A DNA stretch of 12,142 bases from Candidatus Hydrothermarchaeota archaeon (GTDB lineage Archaea; Hydrothermarchaeota; Hydrothermarchaeia; Hydrothermarchaeales; WAQR01), in contig WAQR01000192.1 of NCBI GenBank assembly GCA_015520145.1, positions 1 to 12,142 of the forward strand, written 5' to 3'. A model generated the notes under the pieces. That model was given only the letters and a program-made list of their open reading frames with translations, had not been told where the DNA came from and did not search any database. Each line of letters starts with the position of its first letter. Position 1 is the stretch's first letter. Positions 3,905-11,658 of this stretch are shown in pieces. Made by a program: the position numbers and the translations under genes.

Positions 3905-4756
3905 TCAAAATCCTCCCCGGTAAATCCTGATTGATTCCGGGTTATTGCTTAGAGGGGAGCTGAAGATGACCTGGTCAATTCCAAGCTTTTCAAGTTCCTC
4001 GATCCTGCCCTTTATCTCCCTGATATCCCCTGAGATGGTAAACTTATCTAAAACCCGGTCATATTTTTTCAGGGTGTCGTACCGCCTTTTTTTCAGGATG
4101 GTCCTAATCTCCTCTGAAACCTCCACCAGCCCGAAATCTTCTAAAAAGACTCTGTTACCCCCGGCAATTACCGTTGCAGCAGAGATACGCAGGTGATTTT
4201 CGTTTTTTTTGTCCGGCAAAACAAGCGACGGACCGTATGCAGCGGTATATACCTTCCTCTTGAAATGTTTGATTGCCCATCTGACAAAATCTGGATGGAC
4301 ATAATTTAGGAGTATCCCGTCAGCAACAGTGGTTGCAAGCTCTATTAGTTTTGGCCCGGCAGCCCCGATAAATATCGGTGTCCCGCCTTTATTTAACTGT
4401 GCTGTACATTCTCTGATTTTTTTAATAATATCCCTGGTAACCACACACGTGGTCAAAAGTCCGAATCTGTCACCTGGAGCAATGCCGATTACAAACCTGC
4501 TCCCGTAAACTTCGCGAAGGGTTTCAAATCCCTTCTTTATATGAATGCACCTGTTTTTCTGCACCGAGATTATACCTGCACCGACTTTGATCGCTTCTGT
4601 GTTGTGACAGATATTTGCTATGACTGGAAATGGATGGACAAATGACGTTGTCTCCCCTACCCAGATATAATCGAATCCTGCCTCTTCTGCAATCCTCGCC
4701 CTTTCTCTAACCCTTTGTGGAGACATGTCACCGTTGAAGTTGATACCAAAATCCAT
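3905..4756 (-). CDS. Short Mer-like F420-dependent oxidoreductase (luciferase-like fold)
   Basis: A 283-residue luciferase-like protein of the Mer type. True Mer reduces methylene-tetrahydromethanopterin with F420H2 in the cytosol. Recognisable segments: MDFGINFNGD at the start, ARIAEEAGFDYIWVGE (20-35), SRFVIGIAPGDRFG (86-99, matching the Mer GIGPGDK loop), FIGAAGPKLIELATTVADG (129-147, matching GAQGPKMLELAGEIADG), and a C-terminal ISGDIREI...LGIDQVIFSSPL. It is about 40-50 residues shorter than the family norm. The gap is obvious between the GIAPGD loop and FIGAAGP, where the usual lid/insertion (GEKVSYDG in its neighbour) is absent. It is divergent enough that the substrate is uncertain. 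It starts 18 bases after the other Mer-like gene. GGCGG about 9 bases upstream is the only possible ribosome-binding sequence. Confidence 0.85.
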   Translation of the reverse strand: MDFGINFNGDMSPQRVRERARIAEEAGFDYIWVGETTSFVHPFPVIANICHNTEAIKVGAGIISVQKNRCIHIKKGFETLREVYGSRFVIGIAPGDRFGLLTTCVVTRDIIKKIRECTAQLNKGGTPIFIGAAGPKLIELATTVADGILLNYVHPDFVRWAIKHFKRKVYTAAYGPSLVLPDKKNENHLRISAATVIAGGNRVFLEDFGLVEVSEEIRTILKKRRYDTLKKYDRVLDKFTISGDIREIKGRIEELEKLGIDQVIFSSPLSNNPESIRIYRGGF

Positions 4757-4788
4757 ATTAACCGCCGCCTGATATTAACTGCCGCCTG
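4755..4788. repeat. 17-base tandem duplication at the junction of the Mer-like genes
   Basis: Two adjacent 17-base units, ATATTAACCGCCGCCTG and ATATTAACTGCCGCCTG, differ at one base. On the minus strand the first unit encodes the last GGC-AGT-TAA of the upstream gene. The second copy carries the GGCGG and the bases leading into the downstream ATG. A small duplication may have created the present stop-start junction. Confidence 0.85.
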
Positions 4789-5794
4789 TTGTATAATCGC
4801 CACGACCGCCAAAGGATTCTATGACCTTTCCCGGGTCTCTTCCATAAGGCGGCCCGATTACAAACTCGTCAAACCCAAGTTTCCCGTATTCCCTGATGGC
4901 GTCCGTTATCTCGTCAACACTTCCTGAGATGCAGAACTGGTCTATCAGGTCATCGGTGACAATGGCAGATGCCTTTTTATGGTCTTTTAGGAACTCTTTT
5001 TTAATCTTTAATATCAGTTCTCTATCTTTACTATCTTTATCAAGATAGTCAATGGCATGACCTGGAAGACTTGAGACAATTGTGGCTACCATGATCTTTG
5101 CAATCCGCCTGTCCCTCCGCCCTGTCCTGTCCTCTCTATCTTTTTCAATAAGAAAGCCGTTCCATAAGACCCTGGTGATGTCTTTAGGGTTTCGCCTGCT
5201 CTCTTTTGCAGATGAGTCAAGGATCCTGAGACTGTGTTTAAGGTAGTCTTTTGCACCGCTAAATATCACTCCGTCAGCGATTTCGCCTGCAAGCGCCATG
5301 AGTCTTGGCCCTCTCACACCAAGGTATATCTTTGGAGGGACAAAATCTTTAGATAAGTTCAATTTGAAATCGGTAACACATGCCTTTACACCGTCATAGG
5401 ACACCTTCTCACCTTTAAAGATTTTGTTTAATAAAAATACGGTCTCCCAGATTACATCGGCCACCTGTGTCGGGGTCTTGCCTGTCATCTTTTTGATTTC
5501 GGGTATCCCGCCAACCCCGATGCCGAGAGTGAATCTGTTGCAGCTCAGTTCCTGGATACCTGCAAATCCAGAGGCGATAATCGGGATTGTCCTTACATAA
5601 GGGCTGGTTACACCACAGCCGATTTTTATGTCTTCTGTATTAAGGCAGATAACAGATAGATAACTAAATATCTCTCTTGACAGGATGTCTTCGCCCACCC
5701 ATATCCTGTGATACCCGTTTTTTTCTGCCAGTTTTGCGTACTTGATAGATGACCTAACCGGCATACTTGTTGTCAGGCCAAGCGAGATCTTCAT
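4775..5794 (-). CDS. Mer-like F420-dependent oxidoreductase (luciferase-like fold)
   Basis: A 339-residue protein of normal length for the 5,10-methylene-tetrahydromethanopterin reductase/LLM family: MKISLGLTTSMPV at the start, KYAKLAEKNGYHRIWVGED (18-36), LNTEDIKIGCGVTSPYVR (51-68), RFTLGIGVGGIPEIKK (87-102), GEKVSYDG (128-135), YLGVRGPRLMALAGEIADG (157-175) and FCISGSVDEI near the C-terminus. The GIGPGDK loop of true Mer reads GIGVGGI here, so it is a paralogue rather than the canonical enzyme. A different F420-linked substrate is possible. The ATG at 5794 is chosen over a TTG at 5833 because the family begins with MKIS-like residues; CGAGGG lies 11 bases upstream. It is the first gene of a two-gene operon with the shorter paralogue. 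Confidence 0.87.
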   Translation of the reverse strand: MKISLGLTTSMPVRSSIKYAKLAEKNGYHRIWVGEDILSREIFSYLSVICLNTEDIKIGCGVTSPYVRTIPIIASGFAGIQELSCNRFTLGIGVGGIPEIKKMTGKTPTQVADVIWETVFLLNKIFKGEKVSYDGVKACVTDFKLNLSKDFVPPKIYLGVRGPRLMALAGEIADGVIFSGAKDYLKHSLRILDSSAKESRRNPKDITRVLWNGFLIEKDREDRTGRRDRRIAKIMVATIVSSLPGHAIDYLDKDSKDRELILKIKKEFLKDHKKASAIVTDDLIDQFCISGSVDEITDAIREYGKLGFDEFVIGPPYGRDPGKVIESFGGRGDYTTGGS

Positions 5795-5826
5795 AATTCT
5801 CAATACCCTCGCTTCATATAGGAAAT

Positions 5827-5858
5827 TTAACAAGGGAGAATATTAACAAGGGAGAATA
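5827..5858. repeat. 16-base perfect tandem repeat in the leader of the Mer-like operon
   Basis: TTAACAAGGGAGAATA occurs twice without a gap (5827-5842 and 5843-5858). On the minus strand each unit contributes CUCCCUUG to a transcript starting upstream. CCCUUG can pair with the CGAGGG at 5806-5811 before the ATG (five Watson-Crick pairs and one G-U), so the repeat could mask the ribosome-binding site. Whether both copies are transcribed depends on which TATA box is used. Confidence 0.8.
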
Positions 5859-6053
5859 AAGAGAAACAAAATATATCATAATATTTATCCCCCACAAAAT
5901 CTAAATAAAATTTTCCATGTTAGATTAGTACTGCTCAAATGAAAAGGGCAAAAAGTGCAAAGAGATTGTACTGAGGTCGTACAGATAAGATAATATAAGA
6001 TAATAAATGAGATAAGGAGATAGGTACTTAATTTAGATAATCTGGATAATCTA
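5859..6053. promoter_or_regulatory. Divergent promoter region between the Mer-like operon and fwdC
   Basis: No gene is visible. For the minus strand, GATATATTTTG (5867-5877) and ATAAATAT (5881-5888) are TATA-like. For the plus strand, AATATAAG (5992-5999) would start fwdC RNA near 6022. TGTAC (5967-5971) and GTACA (5979-5983) form a 5-base inverted repeat just upstream of that box. The stretch 5984-6050 is rich in GATAA repeats. Back-to-back placement suggests shared control of the Mer-like genes and fwdC. Confidence 0.4.
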
Positions 6054-6067
6054 GAATCATGTGATTC
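6054..6067 (+). promoter_or_regulatory. Palindrome directly before the fwdC start
   Basis: GAATCA and TGATTC flank a two-base TG and end two bases before the ATG at 6070. The only Shine-Dalgarno-like bases (GTGAT, 6061-6065) lie inside it, so a hairpin or a bound regulator here would cover the initiation site. With a 2-base centre it is more likely to act as DNA than as an RNA hairpin. Confidence 0.35.
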
Positions 6068-6069
6068 CT

Positions 6070-6861
6070 ATGGAAGAGATAATCTTAAAGCCGAAAATCC
6101 AGCCAAAGGAGGGCATAGAGGCAGAGGTGATAAGCCCAGACATATTCGCAGGGAAGGATGTCGACGAGATTGAGCATCTGGCTATTTTCCATGGCAACAG
6201 AAAGGAGACACTAAAAGACTTCTTTGATGTGTCCGGGACTAAAATAGATGATGCAGCAGATATCAGGATAATTATAGACGGTGACGTATCCAGGACCAAG
6301 AGGATTGGCGAGAACATGAAATCTGGAGAAATCATCATAAAAGGGGATGTGGATATGTATGTCGGACTGAAGATGTCTGGCGGGAAGATTATTGTCGAAG
6401 GTAACACAGACTCCTTTGCAGGCCAGCAGATGGTGGGCGGGGAGCTGATAATAAAAGGGAATACAAAGGATTATCTGGGCGCATCATATCGCGGGGACTG
6501 GCGGGGGATGAAAGGCGGTTCTATCATTGTTGAGGGAAATGCAGGATGTGAGGTCGGGGAATTCATGGTTGGAGGGAAGATCCATATTAAAGGAGACTGC
6601 GGGCCTTTTGCAGGCGTGCACATGAAAAAGGGTCTTATTGTCATTGAAGGCAAGTCTTCCGGAAGGACTGGCGCACAGATGACAGGGGGAAACATCGTAA
6701 TGATGGGAGGAAATACCCGGCTACTCCCTGGTTTCGTCTATGCGGGTGAGGAAGAGGATATAAAAATTGACGGTGAGGAATTTTTGGGGAAGTATTCAAG
6801 GTATACCGGCGACCATGCAGAGATGAAGGCGAGCGGGAATATTTATATTGAGAACAGATAA
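6070..6861 (+). CDS. fwdC: Formylmethanofuran dehydrogenase subunit C
   Basis: A 263-residue subunit C of the molybdenum or tungsten formylmethanofuran dehydrogenase, the complex that interconverts CO2 plus methanofuran with formylmethanofuran. The N-terminus (MEEIILKPK, then EAEVISPDIFAGK and LAIFHGNRK) and the long beta-helix of GxxMxGGxIxxxG units (about residues 85-235) are diagnostic; this beta-helix is related to the glutamate synthase C-terminal domain. Length is normal. The ATG at 6070 is preferred over GTG 6061 because it gives the conserved start directly. No fwdA, B, D, F or G is adjacent, so the subunit is encoded apart from the complex or is an extra copy. Whether it is FwdC or FmdC cannot be told. 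Divergent Mer-like genes upstream act in the same C1 pathway. A new promoter follows within two bases of its stop. Confidence 0.94.
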   Translation: MEEIILKPKIQPKEGIEAEVISPDIFAGKDVDEIEHLAIFHGNRKETLKDFFDVSGTKIDDAADIRIIIDGDVSRTKRIGENMKSGEIIIKGDVDMYVGLKMSGGKIIVEGNTDSFAGQQMVGGELIIKGNTKDYLGASYRGDWRGMKGGSIIVEGNAGCEVGEFMVGGKIHIKGDCGPFAGVHMKKGLIVIEGKSSGRTGAQMTGGNIVMMGGNTRLLPGFVYAGEEEDIKIDGEEFLGKYSRYTGDHAEMKASGNIYIENR

Positions 6862-6863
6862 TC

Positions 6864-6872
6864 TTATATATA
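6864..6872 (+). promoter_or_regulatory. TATA box of the surface-protein operon
   Basis: TTATATATA followed by a run of A begins two bases after the fwdC stop. Transcription would start near 6895, leaving a leader of about 27 bases before the ATG at 6922. This makes the surface-protein genes a separate transcription unit from fwdC. Confidence 0.6.
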
Positions 6873-6921
6873 AAAAATGTCAATAAATAGCCATTCAGGT
6901 TAAACCTTATGGCGGGGTATT

Positions 6922-9900
6922 ATGCGGAGGACATATCTCTGTGTGCTGCCAAGCCTTCTCGTCCTAATCAGCGGGCCGGCAAATGCGGTTCCTGTAGAGG
7001 TTGCGATAGAGGATGGTGTGAACTGGCTTATCGAAAACCAGAACCCTGACGGCAGTTGGGGAAGTGAGGTTGACCTTTTATCGACCGCGTTTTCTATAAA
7101 TGCCCTTGAAGAACTGGGGTACAATGTCACAGAGGATAAGATGGTTCTCCTGGCCGACAATTACACTGAGTTGAAAGATGTCTCTCTCGTATATCTTGCG
7201 ACAGATGACGGGGATTTGAAAAATCTGCTGCTATCATCCCAGGATACGGATGGAAGCTGGGTTGATGTTTCAACGACTTCTGTTGTATTGATTGTCTTAT
7301 CAAAATCAGGTTACAGCGGGGTGGAAGTCGATAACGCGATCCAGTTCCTTGAGGAAAGCCAGAATAGAGATGGAAGCTGGGGAAGCTGGGGAGAAGGTGG
7401 CTATACAAAGGAGACCGCCCTGGCTGCCTACGCGCTGATGAAATCTGGTGTTGAGGATAATTCGACTAAAAAGGCCATTAATTGGCTCGTTTCGCATCAG
7501 CGAGTAGATGGATCATGGACATATATCCCTGATACTGCTTTTGCCCTGCTTGCATTGAACCTCTCTGGAAACTTTACAAATGAGACAAAAATGGCTGCCG
7601 ATTTCTTGAATAATGTTCAAAACTTAGATGGGGGCTGGGGGACTAGTGAGGGTCAGGATTCAAGGATATATCCTTCTGCTATATCTGTTTTGGCACTTGC
7701 AGGATATGAACCTGCTCTGGGGAGTGTATCTGGTGGGGTGGATTATCTTTTATCTGCGAGGAATCCGTCAGGTGGATGGAGTACTGATGAATCCCGGGGT
7801 TCAATCACAGATACTGGAATCGTAATTGAAACGCTGGAGTACCTCAATTATACAGGGCCAGCGCTGACCAAAGCAAAGACATGGCTTTTAGCCCAGAATG
7901 CGACAACCGTAGACCAGCTCTCATGGAAAATTATCGGACTTTCGAGGTATGAAAACGTCTCAGAGGATATTGGGGTCCTGCTTAAATACCAGAATCAGGA
8001 CGGTGGGTGGGGCGTAAATCCTGGATATGAAAGCGATTTAGTGGATACTTCCTTTGCGGTTGAAGCACTTACGATCTCTGATCAACGCTGGAGACGTGCC
8101 GAAATCGGAACCGAGTTTATCCTGAAGTACGCTTCCATGGAAGAGGATGTCTCCACAAGGTCGGTAAGCATTATCGCTCTACGGGATTATTCACTTATAC
8201 ACAAAATTACCTCGCTAGAAATATTCAGGTGTACAGGTGAGTGGCTTGTCGGCGCCCAGCGAGGTGATGGAGGATGGGGCAACATTCGTTCGACACCTTT
8301 AGATACGTCTCTGGCTCTAAGTGCATTACTAGTTTCCATTCCTGCCTCAGACGCTACACAGAACGCGAGTGATTATCTGCTCTCGACTCAGCTTCCAGAT
8401 GGTAGCTGGGGAGATTTAATGTCTACGATTCATGCTCTTAAAGCACTCCATGCTTACACACTAACCGGTACGGCGAGGATTCTAAACGTTTCCATCTATG
8501 AGGTTAAAAATGGAACGGAGATTCCTTCCGTGCAGTTCCCTGCGTATTCTACAGTTAAACTTTTGATAAACTACACGGGAAATGATGTAAAACTCGAGGG
8601 TTATGTGGGTAATCGCAGTATCGTGTTTAACGATAGTTTGGCGGCATGGAATACTGCAAATCTTCCACCTGGAGACTATTTGATTGAGGTGAGGCTTGTT
8701 GACAGAAGAACTGGCGTAATTTTGGATTCATGGACAGAGGATATCCATATACTTCCAACATGGGACGTGAAAGGAGGCGGAGTCCTTATCACTCCATCAT
8801 ACACAGATATCAATACCGAAACAGATGTTACTTTAAGTTTGAGTCTCCAGCTGAAGGCGAACATAGGTTCAGATATCAACGTAAGCTATGCTATGTATTT
8901 ACCAGAAGGCGGAAAGCTTGTCGATGGAAATATGAGTGCCAGGACATATCCGCAACCAGGCGTTACCATTCCCATGGAGACATTCAGATACAACTTTACA
9001 GATGCCGGGAGATATCTGATTGAGGTGAATGTTACCGCTGCTTCGGTGTGGAGTTTCAACACATCTTTCTATGTACTTCCTAAAGAAAAGCTGTCCGCAC
9101 AGAAGATTGCTCATCCCCAGAAACTTTATCCTGGGGATAGCTCCACAAATCTCACCATAACAATAAGAGGAGAGGGTATTCTTCCAAATCTTACTGATAA
9201 AATCGAAGTTATACTAATAATAGATCGTTCTGGAAGTATGAGGGGAGACCGGATAGCGGCCGCAAAGCAGGCAGCAAAAAGCTTTGCGGAGTACATGCTC
9301 AACCAGAGCAACACCAGAATCGGTGTGATGTCTTTTTCAAGTAGAAGTAGCGTTTCGACAAATGTACCTTTAACATCCAATCTCTCGAAGGTTATTCAGG
9401 GCGTGGATCCTATTAGAGCAGGAGGTGCCACTGCGATAGGTATGGGGATCTCCATGGCAAGGGAACATTTCTCGCAGGAAGGAGAACCAGAGGCGAAGAG
9501 ATACATGCTATTACTCTCCGACGGCGCAGATACCGACAGCCCGTCCGCACACCGCCCGAGAGATGAAGCGCTGAGGGCGAAGAATGAGAGCGTGGTTATA
9601 TATACTGTTGGCGTCGGAGGCGGCACTGATCGGAGGCTGATGACAGACATAGCAAACTTAACAGGTGGAAAATTCTACTATTCTCCTGATCCAGGGACCC
9701 TGGAGGAGATTTACCAGGAGATAGCTGGAGAAATCAGGGGAATCGCAGGCAGAGACGTTAGAATTATAGATTATGTGCCACGAGACATTGCCATCAATCC
9801 AGATTCCCTGACACCCCCTGCTATTCTCAGCTATGTGGACAATAGCTCAAGGATTAGGTGGTATATCGATAGAGTCGCAGTGGGAGAGGAACTCAACTTT

Positions 9901-11658
9901 TCTTTCACGGCAACACTTCAGAACATCACGCCAGGTGAGAAAGTTGTCAACAGGCTTGTGAACATCACCTATATGGATGCACAGGGTGACATGATAAGCT
10001 TAACTCTGCCAGAGGTGAGAGTGAGGGTCGCACCTTCCAGGCTTGTTCTCAGCCTGAGCACAGACAAAGTAAGCTACAGCTATGGCGAGAATGTGAGCAT
10101 CGCCGTTAATGTGAGGAATGCGGATGAGGTCAGCGAGAGCGCCCAGCTCATGGTAGGTATATATGACACAAGGCGTTCTCAGGTGTATGATTTCTCTCCA
10201 ATAGACCTCTCACTAGCAGGATATGAAAGCGTAGATGTGAATCTGAACTGGAATACCTCGCAGGTTTTCTCTGGAAGCTATATAGTAGTGGCATCTGCTA
10301 ATAATCTCAGCGTCTCAACGGACTTTAGGATTGCTCCCTTGCTGGAGTTAACTTCCAACCTCCACTCCGCAAAGCAGGAGTATTATGCAGGGGAGGTTGT
10401 GGAACTTCATACAACTGTAAGTAGCCTCTCGCCAAACTACATCTTTGAAAACCTGTCCGTCAATCTGAGTGTATTCGGGGAGAATAGTAGTGTTGTGTAC
10501 TCACAGAGCAGTACAGTACCTGTGCTCCTGCCTTCTGCTACATTAACCCTAAGTTATCCATGGAATACTGCTAACATGTCACCCGGAAATTATACCGTCC
10601 TCCAGGAGGTATACCACAACGGCACCCTCATGTCAACAGATAATACGACCATCACAATCATCCCGAGCTTTGTGGCAAGGACTGGCTTAGAAGGTACGCT
10701 GGAGGTTATTCCCGTTGAGATAAGGGGTATTGACGATGTAAACTTCTCCTATCTTGCTATAAATACAGGCAACATAGTGCTGGACAATGTCACCCTGGTG
10801 GTGTCCCTGGTCAGCCCATCGTCCGGGGAGATGATCTTGAACTTCTCGGTCAATGCCAGCCTCGACATTGGCGAGAACATTTCTGGCATTTTTACTGCCG
10901 AGAGTTTGATTCTCCCAAACGATGATTATCTGGTGCTCTTATACGGCGTTTATAACTCTACCACAATACCGATAGATACCGCTTATCTGCGCGTGCTTGC
11001 AACCCCGCGCACCCTCAAGAACGATTCCGTCAATCTGCTTTTGAGTATCAACACAACCGAAGAGCATGCACAAAAAGAGATAGCCAGAGCTGTAGAGCAT
11101 ATCGAGAAGAGCCTTGGGACAACCGGGGAAGGGCACGGAAAGTCTGGACACAGGCATGGCAGGAATAATGAGCCCTTGTGGCTTGACGACTACCATCTAA
11201 ATGAGAAGCACGGACATAAGGTCTTCGATGAAGAAAAGAAGGCTGTGAAACACCTGCTTTTGGCGTGCTCTAAGGATGAAAGGCACGGGATGAAGAAGAC
11301 GCGCGTTCACAACAGAGGCAACGGAGGGGGTAATATGCACGACGATGATGGCCGCGATGATAAGGTATTTATCCTATTCTGCTCATTTAATATGACAGTT
11401 ATAGACGTGATCAACAACCTCCTGCTGGCCGACGAGCTGCTGGTGAACACGTCGATAAAGGAAGCTGAACTTGCCATTGCCAATGCGACAGGGCAAAAGA
11501 AGGTCCGGCAGGAGATAGATAAAGCATACAAGGAGCTTGATAGGGCATATTCGGCAATTGATGCTAAAAAATATGCAAAGGCCATTGATTACTTCAAGAA
11601 GGCGTGGAGGCATGCCCAGCATGCAATCAAACATGCCGAAAGGGAGGAGAACGCATGA
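6922..11658 (+). CDS. Giant secreted protein: prenyltransferase-like toroid, VWA domain and His-rich C-terminus
   Basis: A 1578-residue exported protein. Residues 1-22 form a signal peptide (RR start, hydrophobic core, cleavage near ANA). Residues 25-515 carry nine prenyltransferase/squalene-oxidase type repeats, each with a Q-x-x-D-G-[SG]-W core (at about 40, 106, 146, 192, 232, 279, 356, 445 and 489), predicting an alpha/alpha toroid. Residues 520-720 are beta-sandwich linkers. A VWA domain (about 760-940) has a complete MIDAS: DRSGS (768-772), Thr837 and Asp867, so it should bind a metal and a protein ligand. Residues 945-1360 hold further CARDB-like sandwiches rich in N-x-S/T sequons. Residues 1400-1480 are His/Gly/Asp-rich, and 1495-1575 form a helical tail with a KAIDYFKKAWRHAQHA motif. 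No transmembrane anchor, PGF-CTERM or thioester (CGEQ) motif is seen. The role is probably cell-surface binding. No strong ribosome-binding site is present; only GCGGGG precedes the ATG. Confidence 0.88.
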   Translation: MRRTYLCVLPSLLVLISGPANAVPVEVAIEDGVNWLIENQNPDGSWGSEVDLLSTAFSINALEELGYNVTEDKMVLLADNYTELKDVSLVYLATDDGDLKNLLLSSQDTDGSWVDVSTTSVVLIVLSKSGYSGVEVDNAIQFLEESQNRDGSWGSWGEGGYTKETALAAYALMKSGVEDNSTKKAINWLVSHQRVDGSWTYIPDTAFALLALNLSGNFTNETKMAADFLNNVQNLDGGWGTSEGQDSRIYPSAISVLALAGYEPALGSVSGGVDYLLSARNPSGGWSTDESRGSITDTGIVIETLEYLNYTGPALTKAKTWLLAQNATTVDQLSWKIIGLSRYENVSEDIGVLLKYQNQDGGWGVNPGYESDLVDTSFAVEALTISDQRWRRAEIGTEFILKYASMEEDVSTRSVSIIALRDYSLIHKITSLEIFRCTGEWLVGAQRGDGGWGNIRSTPLDTSLALSALLVSIPASDATQNASDYLLSTQLPDGSWGDLMSTIHALKALHAYTLTGTARILNVSIYEVKNGTEIPSVQFPAYSTVKLLINYTGNDVKLEGYVGNRSIVFNDSLAAWNTANLPPGDYLIEVRLVDRRTGVILDSWTEDIHILPTWDVKGGGVLITPSYTDINTETDVTLSLSLQLKANIGSDINVSYAMYLPEGGKLVDGNMSARTYPQPGVTIPMETFRYNFTDAGRYLIEVNVTAASVWSFNTSFYVLPKEKLSAQKIAHPQKLYPGDSSTNLTITIRGEGILPNLTDKIEVILIIDRSGSMRGDRIAAAKQAAKSFAEYMLNQSNTRIGVMSFSSRSSVSTNVPLTSNLSKVIQGVDPIRAGGATAIGMGISMAREHFSQEGEPEAKRYMLLLSDGADTDSPSAHRPRDEALRAKNESVVIYTVGVGGGTDRRLMTDIANLTGGKFYYSPDPGTLEEIYQEIAGEIRGIAGRDVRIIDYVPRDIAINPDSLTPPAILSYVDNSSRIRWYIDRVAVGEELNFSFTATLQNITPGEKVVNRLVNITYMDAQGDMISLTLPEVRVRVAPSRLVLSLSTDKVSYSYGENVSIAVNVRNADEVSESAQLMVGIYDTRRSQVYDFSPIDLSLAGYESVDVNLNWNTSQVFSGSYIVVASANNLSVSTDFRIAPLLELTSNLHSAKQEYYAGEVVELHTTVSSLSPNYIFENLSVNLSVFGENSSVVYSQSSTVPVLLPSATLTLSYPWNTANMSPGNYTVLQEVYHNGTLMSTDNTTITIIPSFVARTGLEGTLEVIPVEIRGIDDVNFSYLAINTGNIVLDNVTLVVSLVSPSSGEMILNFSVNASLDIGENISGIFTAESLILPNDDYLVLLYGVYNSTTIPIDTAYLRVLATPRTLKNDSVNLLLSINTTEEHAQKEIARAVEHIEKSLGTTGEGHGKSGHRHGRNNEPLWLDDYHLNEKHGHKVFDEEKKAVKHLLLACSKDERHGMKKTRVHNRGNGGGNMHDDDGRDDKVFILFCSFNMTVIDVINNLLLADELLVNTSIKEAELAIANATGQKKVRQEIDKAYKELDRAYSAIDAKKYAKAIDYFKKAWRHAQHAIKHAEREENA

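Noticed and set aside
3885..3907. A possible fourth, shortened copy of the 36-base repeat at the stop of the short Mer-like gene
   Set aside because: It shares AACAAAA and ATG-x-TGTTAATCA-like bases, but the middle is missing and the match is within chance for A+T-rich sequence.
7000..8500. Squalene-hopene cyclase or prenyltransferase enzyme
   Set aside because: The Q-x-x-D-G-x-W repeats match the fold, but no cyclase D-x-D-D motif or prenyltransferase zinc site was seen, and the protein is exported.
8676..11634. Several minus-strand frames of 67-97 codons inside the giant surface-protein gene
   Set aside because: All lie fully antisense to a continuous 1578-codon gene with clear domains and have shadow-type composition.
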